NCBI GenBank assembly: GCA_943328795.2
Contig: CALQBK020000006.1
Coordinates: 1-59,547 of the forward strand
DNA length: 59,547 bases
Source: Bifidobacterium breve
GTDB lineage: Bacteria > Myxococcota_A > UBA796 > SXON01
Direction of reading: 5' to 3'
Position numbers and translations under genes: made by a program. Position 1 is the first letter of the stretch. Every line of letters starts with the position of its first letter. Shown in pieces: positions 1-8,535 of the stretch. The notes below the pieces were generated by a model. It saw nothing but the letters and a program-made list of their open reading frames with translations. It had not been told where the DNA came from and ran no database searches.

Positions 1-1
1 C

Positions 2-499
2 CTAGCGGTGTGGGTCCAGGGGTGCTCGGTCCGGTGCCCGGGGTGCTGCAACCCGGAGCTGTTCGGCGCGACCGGCGGGCGCAGCATCGACGTTGACGCG
101 CTGGCCACCGAGGTCGAAGGCAGCGCCGGTGTCACGATCCTGGGCGGCGAGCCCCTGGACCAGGCCGCGGCGGTGACGGCGCTCGCCCGTGCGGTACGCG
201 CGCGCGGGCTGACCGTCATCGTCTTCTCCGGCTACCCCCGCGCGGAGGTCGAGCACCGCGCCCCCGGCCTGCTCCGCGCGGTCGACGTCCTGGTGGACGG
301 GCCGTTTGACGCGCGCCAGCCTGAGCGCGCCGCGCCGCAGCCGCGACGCTGGATCGGCTCACAGAACCAGGGGCTCCACTTCTTGACCGACCGCTACGGG
401 CCGCGCGACTTCGTGGGCGCCAACACCGTGGAGCTGCGCATCGCGGGCGGCGTCCTGACCGTGAATGGCTGGCCAACCCCACGGGCGGAGCGGCGATGA
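2..499 (+). CDS. Radical SAM activating-enzyme-like protein (5' truncated)
   Basis: The open frame enters from the left edge, so the true start lies outside the window; the GTG at 8 is only the first in-window start-like codon. The visible N-terminus reads VWVQGCSVRCPGCCNPEL. This gives the CX3CX2C cluster motif typical of short radical SAM activases such as anaerobic ribonucleotide-reductase activators. A glycine-rich GGEPLDQ segment follows, matching the family's GGEPL S-adenosylmethionine motif. About 164 residues are visible, close to the family's usual size, so few residues should be missing. Its stop overlaps the start of the next gene (ATGA), which supports one operon with the unknown 348-aa protein and the FtsH-like protease downstream. 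The role in this locus is inferred: it could modify or activate a partner protein. No glycyl-radical enzyme is visible here. Confidence 0.8.
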   Translation, partial: LAVWVQGCSVRCPGCCNPELFGATGGRSIDVDALATEVEGSAGVTILGGEPLDQAAAVTALARAVRARGLTVIVFSGYPRAEVEHRAPGLLRAVDVLVDGPFDARQPERAAPQPRRWIGSQNQGLHFLTDRYGPRDFVGANTVELRIAGGVLTVNGWPTPRAERR

Positions 500-1542
500 T
501 CACCGTCCGGGAGCGGGACTACGAGCTCGTGCTGCTCGCGCGAGCGGTGGTCGGCGCGGGGTCCGCGCAGGCCGCGGCGCTGCTGCGGACCCCCCGGGCG
601 TCGGGCCGCGTCGGGAAAGGCGGGCAGCAGGGGCCGGGGCTCTCCCCGCTGGGCGTCCAAGCGCTCGAGCGGACCTTTGGAGTCGGCATCGTCCGGGCCC
701 TCGCGCGCGGGGGCGGGGCGAGAAAGGAGCACCTGGGCGGCCGCTCCGGGCGGCTTTGGGAGCGCCACGCTGCGCCGAAGCTCGCGGTCACGGAGCTGCC
801 CGTGGAGGTGCTCCAGTGGTGCCTCGCCGAGCCGCTCGGGTTGGTGAGCCGGGCACCCTGCACGGTACACGCGGCGACGGAGCCCGCGGACATCGCGGTG
901 GTCTACCTCCTCGCGCGGCTGCTCGTGGCGGAGGGGCTTGGCCACGTGCTCGAGGAGGAGGTGTTCGCCGCCAACCCGCTCGTGCACCTCGCGTTCGCCG
1001 ACCGGCTGGCCGCCGCGCGCCGCACCGGCGGGGAGCGCCGAACCACCGGAGCCAACCCGAGCACGGCGGACGCGTTCACCGCGTTCCTCCGGCGCGGCGC
1101 GCTGCTGGTCGAAGCCTTCGCCGCGTGGCTCGCTACGGACATCCTCCGCGCCGACCAGCCTGCGGCGAGCGTGAGCGACGCCATCGCGATCTCGGCCCGT
1201 CGTCGCGCCACCTACGAGGCGTGGCTGCTCGCCTGCGAGCGCTCCGGCCGGCTCGACCTCGCGCTGCCCCTCGTGGACGCCGCCGTCGCCGCGATGCGCA
1301 AACCGGCGCCCCCGGTGCTCGACGAGGGCGCGTCGCTGCGGGACCGCGCGGAGGCCGCCCGCGGCGGAAACGTGATGTGCGAGGTCGTGCTGCGGCTCAC
1401 GCGCCACCTCGACGTCCTCGGGACCCTTGACTTCTTCGACGACGGCTACGCGGAGGCCGTCGCCTTGCGCGCGCGCTGGGCGCGGCTCGAAGCCGCGCGG
1501 CCGGTGGCCGAGGCGCGCACCCTGGCTGCCGCGGGAGTGTGA
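496..1542 (+). CDS. Unknown 348-aa protein, likely accessory protein of the FtsH-like locus
   Basis: This begins with ATG overlapping the stop of the radical SAM gene. The protein is rich in Ala, Arg and Leu and appears mostly helical, with no signal peptide, membrane segment or enzyme motif that I can recognise. A Gly/Arg-rich, probably flexible stretch lies around residues 30-80. The rest alternates hydrophobic and charged residues, as in an alpha-helical scaffold. Its place between a radical SAM activase and an FtsH-like AAA+ protease suggests one of the family-specific accessory proteins (fvmX-type) of the FtsH/vWA/MoxR ternary systems. That is an inference from gene order, not from a recognised domain. 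The coding frame itself is secure because it is long and coupled to its neighbour. Confidence 0.75.
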   Translation: MITVRERDYELVLLARAVVGAGSAQAAALLRTPRASGRVGKGGQQGPGLSPLGVQALERTFGVGIVRALARGGGARKEHLGGRSGRLWERHAAPKLAVTELPVEVLQWCLAEPLGLVSRAPCTVHAATEPADIAVVYLLARLLVAEGLGHVLEEEVFAANPLVHLAFADRLAAARRTGGERRTTGANPSTADAFTAFLRRGALLVEAFAAWLATDILRADQPAASVSDAIAISARRRATYEAWLLACERSGRLDLALPLVDAAVAAMRKPAPPVLDEGASLRDRAEAARGGNVMCEVVLRLTRHLDVLGTLDFFDDGYAEAVALRARWARLEAARPVAEARTLAAAGV

Positions 1543-1568
1543 ACCAGGCGCCGGGTTAGGCCCCGCCC

Positions 1569-1964
1569 ATGCTCCGCGCTCCCCTCTTGGTCCTCGCCAG
1601 CCTCTGCCACCTCGGTGGGTGCTCGACGACGGCGACAACAGCAACGACGACCCCGACGACGCCGGCCGACCCCTGGGCGTCTGTGCAGGTCGCCGAGGGC
1701 GCCGCGCATGACGCCGTAGCCCCGCCCCCGTTTCGAAACGCCGCTGGGCAGATCGCGTGCCCGGTGATGGGCTTGGCCATCGCGTCCGCGGCCGACGCCG
1801 TCTCCTACGCCGACCACGAGGGCGTTCGCTACTACTTCTGCTGCGACAGCTGCGAGAAGCTGTTCCTCGAGGAGCCCGCCACCTACGCGAACGGGAAGTA
1901 CCTCGCGGAGCACGCGCTCGACCCCACGGCTGCGCCAAGCTGCTCGGACGCTCCTCCCGGGTGA
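1569..1964 (+). CDS. YHS-domain lipoprotein
   Basis: This 131-aa protein opens with a hydrophobic signal segment ending in HLGGC, a plausible lipobox. A Thr-rich linker follows, and then a C-terminal YHS domain. The domain shows the CPVMG start at about residue 62 and later YYFCCDSC, matching the CPV(C/M)G ... YYFC pattern of YHS/TRASH-like small metal-binding modules. Such proteins bind heavy metals or accompany metal-transport and redox enzymes; here the substrate is unknown. It is predicted to sit in the periplasm, anchored to a membrane. It is an unexpected neighbour for the presumably cytoplasmic proteins on both sides, so it may be a passenger gene rather than a functional member of the locus. 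Confidence 0.8.
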   Translation: MLRAPLLVLASLCHLGGCSTTATTATTTPTTPADPWASVQVAEGAAHDAVAPPPFRNAAGQIACPVMGLAIASAADAVSYADHEGVRYYFCCDSCEKLFLEEPATYANGKYLAEHALDPTAAPSCSDAPPG

Positions 1965-1986
1965 GGAAACGGGGTAAGCCCGGGGC

Positions 1987-2556
1987 ATGAGCCGCGCCTA
2001 CCGCATCCAAGTCTCCGAGGGTGTTCAACGCATCGTGCACGTCGAGGACGGGGTGCAAGGCAGCATCGACGTGCTGCCCATCCTCGCGCCCGAGCGGATG
2101 GCCGAGCTGCTCGCGGCCGAGCTCGAGAAGCGCGGCTACGTCCGCACGGACCAAGACGGCGAGCTCGTGCTGGTGAAGGTCGGCGACGACAACGTCACGG
2201 TCGAGGTCAACGTGCGCACGGGCACCGTGACGGTGAGCATCGCGGAGGACGTGCAGGTGGACGTCACCACCACCGCGACGGGCACGGCGGAGAGCGTCGA
2301 AGCAGCGCGTCAGCAAGCTGAGCGGATGGCGAAGCAACAGCTCGAGGCTGCGGTTGGGCCGTTGCGAGAGGCCGCGAGGCGCGAGCTGACGGCGAAGCTG
2401 GAGGCCGAGCTGGCGGAGATCCGGCCAGAGCTGGACGCTGCGGTGAACGCGGCGACGGCGGACGCGCTGGTGGAGAAGGCCCGCGAGCTCGGCGACATCG
2501 AGTCGATCGAGGGCAGCGCCGCCGACGGTAACCTCACCATCAAGGTGCGAGTCTAG
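1987..2556 (+). CDS. Unknown 189-aa protein beside FtsH-like protease
   Basis: The first half (residues about 1-100) looks beta-rich, with alternating Val/Thr strands including a repeated TVEV...TVTV pattern. The second half (about 105-170) is a long charged Ala/Glu/Arg helix likely to form a coiled coil, ending in a short strand. No catalytic motif is visible. Size, architecture and the position directly before the FtsH-like protease fit the small X-domain proteins of FtsH ternary systems; I recall the X5-type as similar but cannot confirm it by alignment. The stop lies 7 bases before the GTG of the protease gene, so the two are probably co-expressed. It may act as an adaptor or substrate-recognition component, which is inference. 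Confidence 0.75.
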   Translation: MSRAYRIQVSEGVQRIVHVEDGVQGSIDVLPILAPERMAELLAAELEKRGYVRTDQDGELVLVKVGDDNVTVEVNVRTGTVTVSIAEDVQVDVTTTATGTAESVEAARQQAERMAKQQLEAAVGPLREAARRELTAKLEAELAEIRPELDAAVNAATADALVEKARELGDIESIEGSAADGNLTIKVRV

Positions 2557-2563
2557 GTCCCCC

Positions 2564-4645
2564 GTGTCCATCTCCATCCCCATCTCTGAGCTGCCCCAGT
2601 CGCTCACGCCGTTCGAGGCCGTCGAGGCCGCGTACCCCGCGGAGCTCGCCGCGATCGTCGAGGCCCTGCGTGCGGACCTGCCCGTGCTCATCGAGTGTGA
2701 CAAGGGCCTCGGCCCCTACCTGTGGCGCTGCATCCGGGACCGGATCAAGGCCGCAGGCCTGCAGTCCGTCTACCTGAACGGCAGGCCGGACCCGACCGCG
2801 CCGCCGAACCCGCTGGCGGGCGGGATCGTGGCCACGATGATCGGCCAGCTCCGCGACGCCGTCCGCGGCGCGACTGAGCACCGCGTGATCGTGATGCCCC
2901 ACCTCGACCTGCTCACCACGAGCCAGGGCGGGCTCACCGCTGAGGCCCGCGAGGTCATCCCGCTGTTGTACGAGAACCCGATGCTCGTGTGGGTTGGGTT
3001 CAAGGACCCGTCCATGCCGCTGCCCCGGGTGATCGAGAGCCTGTTCCCGCGGCGCGTCTCGATCCTCGGGATCAGCCGCGATCGGCTCCGCTACCTGGTC
3101 ACCCAGCGCGAAGCCCAGAAGTTCGGGCGCGCGTTCAACCCCTACGGCCTGTACACGTTCGTCTCCGGCCTGCACGCCGCGCGGCTCCGCCGCGTATTGC
3201 CGGCGATCCAGGGCGAAGACTTCCCCCCGAACCCCCGGCCGGCCTACGACCAGCTCCGGCAGGCCACCCAGTCCACCGATGTCGCCGTCCCGAACATCGA
3301 CCTGGAGGCCGACATCGGCGGCTACGCGGCCGTGAAGAAGCGCTTGCGGTCCGAGATCCTCGACCTGCTCACCGAGCGCGCGAAGCTCGACAACGCCGAC
3401 GCCATCACGCGCGTCGAGCAGCTGATCCCGCGCGGGATGATCTTCTGGGGCCCCCCGGGCACCGGCAAGACCCTGTTTGCGAAGGCGATGGCGACTGCCC
3501 TCGGCGCCGCAGTCACCATCGTGAGCGGCCCGGAGCTCAAGAGCCGCTGGGTAGGCGAGAGCGAAGAGCGCATCCGCCAGATCTTCGTCCAGGCCCGCCA
3601 GGCCGCGCCCGCCATCATCGTGTTCGACGAGCTCGACAGCTTCGCCACCGCGCGCGGGACCTACACCGGCAGCGGCGTCGAGCACTCGATGGTGAACCAG
3701 CTGCTCACCGAGATGGACGGGTTCCGCCGGAACGAGATGGTGTTCGTCGTCGGCACCACCAACTTCCCGGAGTCGCTCGACCCCGCGTTGCTGCGGCCCG
3801 GCCGTTTCGAGTTCCAGCTGCACATCCCCTTCCCCGACGGAAACGATCGCCGCGCGATCCTCGGCGTCTACGACCAGAAGCTCGGCCTGCAGCTGACGGA
3901 GCGGGCCCTCGAGTACGCCGTGCGCCGCACGTCCGGCGTGGTGGAGGGCGGCACGAGCCGCTTCTCAGGGGACCACCTGCAAGCGTTGGCGCGGAGCATC
4001 GCGCGCAGGCGGATCCGCGAGCAGCTCACCGGGCCGACCGACGTGCCCGACGTCGAGCACGCGCTCACCGCGCACTTGGACCTCCCCCAGCTCACCCCGA
4101 CCGAGGAGCGGGTGGTCGCCACTCACGAGGCCGGGCACGCGATCTGCGCGCTCCACTGCGCGCACGCGCCGCCCATCGAGCGGATCAGCATCCGCGGCGA
4201 CCTCGTCGGGGCGCTCGGGTTCGTCCAGTACGGCGACCAGGCCCACAAGTACGTCACGACCCGGAACCAGCTGATCGACCACGTCTGCATCCTGTTCGGC
4301 GGGCGCGAGGCGGAGGAGCTCTTGCTCACCGACCTGTCGATCGGCTCGGCGCAGGACCTGGAGCGCGCGACGGGCATCGCGCGTGGGCTCGTCGAGCAGC
4401 TCGGGATGGGCTCGGAGGTGCGCGTGTGGCCGGAGGCGGAAGGGCGACACCCCGAGCGGGAGCCGTCGGACGCGGGGAAGCAGCGCATCGAGCGCGAGGT
4501 GCTGGAGCTCCTCGCCCGGGAGCGCCAGCGCGCGAAGACCCTGCTCGTGGAGCACCGCGTCGAGGTCGAAGCGCTGCGGGACCTGCTGCTTGAGAAGAAG
4601 GTGCTCGACCGCGCCGCGATGATGAGCGTGATCACGCCCGGCTGA
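2564..4645 (+). CDS. FtsH-like AAA+ ATPase / M41 metalloprotease lacking a membrane anchor
   Basis: The 693-aa protein has an N-terminal region of about 260 residues that looks like a degenerate AAA-like module. A classical AAA+ domain follows: Walker A GPPGTGKT near residue 296, Walker B IIVFDELD near 351, and a second region of homology around 397-416 ending in LLRPGRFE. The C-terminal peptidase domain has HEAGH at 521-525 and a probable third zinc ligand Asp at 598 in the AQDLERAT context. These are the active-site features of M41 FtsH proteases. Unlike housekeeping FtsH it shows no N-terminal transmembrane segment, so it is probably cytosolic. The start is GTG at 2564. FtsH-like proteins of this kind form the protease arm of FtsH/vWA/MoxR ternary systems; the other ATPase arm is not in this window. 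Confidence 0.92.
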   Translation: MSISIPISELPQSLTPFEAVEAAYPAELAAIVEALRADLPVLIECDKGLGPYLWRCIRDRIKAAGLQSVYLNGRPDPTAPPNPLAGGIVATMIGQLRDAVRGATEHRVIVMPHLDLLTTSQGGLTAEAREVIPLLYENPMLVWVGFKDPSMPLPRVIESLFPRRVSILGISRDRLRYLVTQREAQKFGRAFNPYGLYTFVSGLHAARLRRVLPAIQGEDFPPNPRPAYDQLRQATQSTDVAVPNIDLEADIGGYAAVKKRLRSEILDLLTERAKLDNADAITRVEQLIPRGMIFWGPPGTGKTLFAKAMATALGAAVTIVSGPELKSRWVGESEERIRQIFVQARQAAPAIIVFDELDSFATARGTYTGSGVEHSMVNQLLTEMDGFRRNEMVFVVGTTNFPESLDPALLRPGRFEFQLHIPFPDGNDRRAILGVYDQKLGLQLTERALEYAVRRTSGVVEGGTSRFSGDHLQALARSIARRRIREQLTGPTDVPDVEHALTAHLDLPQLTPTEERVVATHEAGHAICALHCAHAPPIERISIRGDLVGALGFVQYGDQAHKYVTTRNQLIDHVCILFGGREAEELLLTDLSIGSAQDLERATGIARGLVEQLGMGSEVRVWPEAEGRHPEREPSDAGKQRIEREVLELLARERQRAKTLLVEHRVEVEALRDLLLEKKVLDRAAMMSVITPG

Positions 4646-4742
4646 CCAGTCCGTAGCGGGGCGCACCGCCGGCGTAGTGCCCGGGATGCCCGTCCAGGGC
4701 GGCCCGAGGCTGCGTGGTATGCTCGGAAGCGTCGAAGGAACC

Positions 4743-5585
4743 ATGCTGAACGTCCTGTTCAAGATCAACGACAAGCTGGTCCCGAAGCAGCACAGGGCGG
4801 GCCTGCGCGACGTGTACGACCGCGGCGACTACTACTGGTCCCGGCTCACCCAGCGGCGGGACATCTTCACGCAGGTCGAGATCGAGACGAACACGAACTG
4901 CAACCGCAAGTGCCGGATCTGCCCGCGGCACAAGCACGAGCGCGAGATCGGGTTCATGCCCGACGCCCTCTACAGCCACCTGCTCGACCAGCTGGCGTCG
5001 ATCGGGTTCCGGGGCCGGCTGTCGCCGGTGTTCTACAACGAGCCGCTGATGGACCCGCGGATCTTCCGCCTGATGAAGGAGGCGAAGGAGAAGCTCCCGC
5101 GCACCAACATCGTGCTGTTCACCAACGGGTCGTTGCTGACCAAGGAGAACATCGAGGAGCTGGTCGAGGCCGGCGTCGACACGCTCCTGGTAAGCCAGTA
5201 CGAGGGCAACCTGCGGGCGGACGAGGAGACGTACGTGGACGCCGCGCGAGACGTCTCCCCGCGGGCCCGGAAGACCATCCGGTACCGCACGCTCGGGGAC
5301 GAGGACTTCTTGTCGTCCAGCGGCGGGCTGGTGCGGGTGAAGAAGCCCGTGACGAAGTCACGGTGCATGCAGGCGTCGCTCTCCTGCGTCGTAGACTTCC
5401 GCGGGGACGTCGTGCTCTGCTGCAACGACTACAACGGGAACCACGTGTTCGGGAACGTCGGCAAGGAGCACATCCTCGACATCTGGAACAAGCCGGAGTT
5501 CAAGAAGCTGCGAAAGCAGCTTCGGCACGGAGACTTCCAGCTCGACATCTGCAAGACCTGCGCGGCGGGCGGCGTGCCGGCCTAG
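4743..5585 (+). CDS. Radical SAM/SPASM protein
   Basis: I chose ATG 4743 because GAAGGA lies just upstream at good ribosome-binding spacing; the frame is open to GTG 4677. The 280-aa protein has the radical SAM cluster motif CNRKCRICP near its N-terminus. The C-terminal SPASM-type region runs from CVVDFRGDVVLCC through LDIWN to DICKTC, supplying cysteines for auxiliary iron-sulphur clusters. SPASM enzymes modify peptides or small metabolites; the substrate here is unknown and no small precursor peptide is obvious beside it. Its TAG stop overlaps, inside the palindrome CTAG, the TAG stop of the convergent FG-GAP gene. It lies about 100 bases after the FtsH-like gene, so membership in that operon is uncertain. 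Confidence 0.88.
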   Translation: MLNVLFKINDKLVPKQHRAGLRDVYDRGDYYWSRLTQRRDIFTQVEIETNTNCNRKCRICPRHKHEREIGFMPDALYSHLLDQLASIGFRGRLSPVFYNEPLMDPRIFRLMKEAKEKLPRTNIVLFTNGSLLTKENIEELVEAGVDTLLVSQYEGNLRADEETYVDAARDVSPRARKTIRYRTLGDEDFLSSSGGLVRVKKPVTKSRCMQASLSCVVDFRGDVVLCCNDYNGNHVFGNVGKEHILDIWNKPEFKKLRKQLRHGDFQLDICKTCAAGGVPA

Positions 5586-8503
5586 CGCACGGCCGTGCGC
5601 TGCGGCTGCCGCCGTCTCCGGGACACGGCAGCGACGCAGACTGCCAGCCCGACGAGCCCCGCGCGCCCAGCGCCGCCGGTCGCACACCCCGCGCACCCCG
5701 GGGGATCCACCGTCCCCCCGTTGGCGTCGCCCCCGGAGTCGGAGTCCCCAGGGGGCGCGGAGTCTTCCGCGGTGTCCATGGGCGCGTCGTCGGCGCCGTC
5801 ACAGTCTTGGTCGATGCCATCTGCGGGGACCTCGGTCGCGCCAGGGTGGATGGCCGCGTCCGCGTCATCGCAGTCCGCGCTCACGCTTGCCGGCGCGTAG
5901 CCGTCCGGGGCGACGCATGCGACCACGGAGCTGCCCGGGTCTGTGTACCCGTCCGCGTCGGCGTCCGCGTAGTAGGCCTCCGACGGGCGGCCTGCGCCCG
6001 CATCGCCATCGTCGCAGTCTTCAGAGGCGCGCACGCCATCCCCGTCGGCGTCCGAGTAGCCCTCGTAGAGGTACACAGCGTGGTCCCGGTCGAGGTAGCT
6101 GCTGTCCGACGCCAAGAGGTCCGCCCACCCGTCGCCGTTCACGTCCCCCGCCGCGACGACCCGCGTGCCGAGGTGTCCGGCGCCGAGCAGGACCTCGGCC
6201 CCCGCCGTGCTCACTCCGTCGGCGGAGCCGTGCAGGACCGTCACGGATCCAACGCCGTCTGCGCCCGGCGCCCCGATCGCGACGTCATCGTAGCCATCGG
6301 CGTCCACGTCCCCGATCCCGGCGACCGCGGTACCGAACCCCTCCCCCGCCGCTCCCCCTCCCAGGTCGAGCGCAGCGGAGGTCGAGATCCCAGCCGCCGA
6401 CCCGAGGTAGACGTAGGCGCGACCGGCGTCGTCGTCCGCTTCCGGCGCCCCGACGACGATGTCCGCGAAGCCGTCGCCGTTGACGTCTCCAGCGGCCGCG
6501 ATCGCCTCGCCGAAGCCGTCGCCGAGGGCGTCCCCTGCGAGGGTGGTCCCCCAGGGTCGCGCGAGCCCCGACGAGGAGCCCGCGTAGATGTACACCTTCC
6601 CCACGCTGTCGCCGATCCCGACCAGCAGCTCGTCATACCCATCCCCGTCTACGTCCCCGGCGCCGGCGAGCGCCACAGCGTCGTGGTGCAGGACGGGCAG
6701 GAACGCGGCGCTGCGGGCGTCCGGGCCGGTCCGCCCGCCGGGGTAGACGATCAAGAGGCCGCCACGACTGGCGTTCTCATCCGAGACCACCAGGTCGTCG
6801 AAGCCGTCGCCGTTGAAGTCGGCCCCCGCCGCGAGGAGCTGCCCGAAGTAGTAGCCGGAGCCCGCGGTCAGCTTCACCCCGGAGGCGCTGGAGATGCCCA
6901 GCGCAGACCCCGCGTAGAGGTAGGCCGCGCCCGCGACGCTGTCCGCGCGGTAGGCCGTGACGACGAGGTCGTCGAACCCGTCGCCGTTCCAGTCCCCGCC
7001 GCCGGCCACTGCGAAACCGAACCGGTCCTCGACCTCGGCGCCGGCGAAGGTCGCGCTCGCGGTGCTCGCCAGGCCGATCGCGGAGCCGAGGAACAGCGAC
7101 GCAGCGCCCGTGTTGCCGTGCTCGCCGTACGCGCCGATCACCACGTCGTCGTACCCATCGCCGTTCACGTCGCCCGCGGGCGATGTCGCCATCCCGAGGC
7201 GATCGTCGCTGTGCTCCACCTGGACCACGCTGGAGAGGTCCGCGCTGGCGGACCCGGCGAACACCCAGACAGCCCCTGAGTTCTCACCGAATTGCGGCGA
7301 CCCAACGGCGAGATCGGCGTAGCCGTCCCCGTTGGTGTCGCCAGCCCGGGAGAGCCGGTCGAGAGACTGATCGGAGGCGCCCTCCGCCGTCCACGCGGCA
7401 GTGGTCCCGACGCCCGAGGGCCCTCCGAGGTGCACGAACACCGCCCCGACGTACTGGTTCCGCAGCGGCGCGCCGATGGCGACGTCGTCGCACCCATCTG
7501 CGTTGACGTCTCCGAGCCCGGCCAGCAGCTGGCCGAAGCCCTCGGACGCGCTGCCGACGAGCGTGGACAACGGGGCTTCGCCGAGCCCGGAGGCGGAGCC
7601 GGAATACACGGCAGCGGTCCCCGCTGTCCAGCTGAGCAGCACGTCGTCGAACCCGTCGCCGTCCACGTCCCCCGCTGCGGCCGCGCGGGGATCGCTGTTC
7701 CGAGGGCCGGCCACCGTAGATGCCGGCGACGACTCCATGCGCGTCGCCGCGCCCCCAAACACCGCGAACGTGCCGTCCCCGTCCCCCACCAGGACGTCGT
7801 CGAAGCCATCCCCGTTGACGTCCCCAACGCCGGTCACCGAGGCGCCGCCGTAGCCCTCGAGCGTCGTGTAGGACGACTCGGTGACCCCGACGGGGGAGCC
7901 GTAGTACACGTACGCGTCGTCGGCGTTCACAGCACCGACTACGAGATCGTCCCAGCCGTCCCCGTTCACGTCCCCCGCGCCCGAGACCGCCCCGCCGAAC
8001 GTGCGATCCTGCGTGAGCGTGACGTCCGGCGACGCGCTCAACCCGGATGGGCTGCCGCGGTAGACGAAGGCGAAGCCGGGCTCGACGTTCGCCGTGGTGC
8101 CACCCACGACGACGTCTGCGTAGCCGTCTCCGTCCAGGTCCCCGACCCCGGCGATCGGCCCGCCGAAGTCGAGGTCCTCCACGGGGGACTCCAAGACGCT
8201 GAGCGCCGTGTCCGAGACCCCGGCGGCGGTGCCACGAAGCAGGTAGACGCGGCCGTGCGAGGTGCTGGACGCCAACACGTCGTCGAACCCGTCGCCGTCC
8301 ACGTCCCCGGCGGCAGCCACGTAGTTGCCGAAATTCGGGACGAACGCCCCGACCGAGCCCAGGCTCCAGTTCGCCACACCGTCGGGCGGGGCCAACGCGA
8401 CGGCCTGGCGACCGATCGGGTCTTCCGCCGGCTTCTCGGGCGCGCGTGCACACCCGACAACGACGACGACTGCGTAGAGCGCCAGCCAGCGCGTACAAGA
8501 CAT
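5582..8503 (-). CDS. FG-GAP repeat lipoprotein with MopE-type metal-binding repeats and MYXO-CTERM-like tail
   Basis: This 973-aa protein begins with a signal segment ending in VVVVGC, a good lipobox. It then carries roughly a dozen integrin-alpha-like FG-GAP repeats, each with a calcium-loop signature such as AGDVDGDGFDD or GDVNGDGYDD. These would fold as beta-propellers. Near the C-terminus two CDD-containing repeats end in IDQDCDGADD, which matches the putative copper-binding MopE-type motif. The last 40 residues (GCAGCATGG, a hydrophobic stretch, then RRRR) resemble the MYXO-CTERM sorting signal of Myxococcota. The protein is almost certainly displayed on the cell surface. Having both a lipobox and a C-terminal sorting signal is noteworthy. 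It may be expressed from its own promoter in the 32-base gap after the amidinotransferase gene or by read-through. Confidence 0.92.
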   Translation of the reverse strand: MSCTRWLALYAVVVVVGCARAPEKPAEDPIGRQAVALAPPDGVANWSLGSVGAFVPNFGNYVAAAGDVDGDGFDDVLASSTSHGRVYLLRGTAAGVSDTALSVLESPVEDLDFGGPIAGVGDLDGDGYADVVVGGTTANVEPGFAFVYRGSPSGLSASPDVTLTQDRTFGGAVSGAGDVNGDGWDDLVVGAVNADDAYVYYGSPVGVTESSYTTLEGYGGASVTGVGDVNGDGFDDVLVGDGDGTFAVFGGAATRMESSPASTVAGPRNSDPRAAAAGDVDGDGFDDVLLSWTAGTAAVYSGSASGLGEAPLSTLVGSASEGFGQLLAGLGDVNADGCDDVAIGAPLRNQYVGAVFVHLGGPSGVGTTAAWTAEGASDQSLDRLSRAGDTNGDGYADLAVGSPQFGENSGAVWVFAGSASADLSSVVQVEHSDDRLGMATSPAGDVNGDGYDDVVIGAYGEHGNTGAASLFLGSAIGLASTASATFAGAEVEDRFGFAVAGGGDWNGDGFDDLVVTAYRADSVAGAAYLYAGSALGISSASGVKLTAGSGYYFGQLLAAGADFNGDGFDDLVVSDENASRGGLLIVYPGGRTGPDARSAAFLPVLHHDAVALAGAGDVDGDGYDELLVGIGDSVGKVYIYAGSSSGLARPWGTTLAGDALGDGFGEAIAAAGDVNGDGFADIVVGAPEADDDAGRAYVYLGSAAGISTSAALDLGGGAAGEGFGTAVAGIGDVDADGYDDVAIGAPGADGVGSVTVLHGSADGVSTAGAEVLLGAGHLGTRVVAAGDVNGDGWADLLASDSSYLDRDHAVYLYEGYSDADGDGVRASEDCDDGDAGAGRPSEAYYADADADGYTDPGSSVVACVAPDGYAPASVSADCDDADAAIHPGATEVPADGIDQDCDGADDAPMDTAEDSAPPGDSDSGGDANGGTVDPPGCAGCATGGAGRAGLVGLAVCVAAVSRRRRQPQRTAVR

Positions 8504-8535
8504 TTGAGCCCCGAGGTTGCCCTACTCTACACCAT

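Noticed and set aside
394-2703. Long minus-strand open frame opposite the radical SAM to FtsH-like region
   Set aside because: It overlaps several well-supported plus-strand genes, has no recognisable motif and an Arg/His-rich composition typical of antisense frames in G+C-rich DNA.
4910-7279. Plus-strand open frame of 789 codons over the SPASM and FG-GAP genes
   Set aside because: Shadow frame: repetitive Val/Arg composition mirrors the FG-GAP repeats on the other strand.
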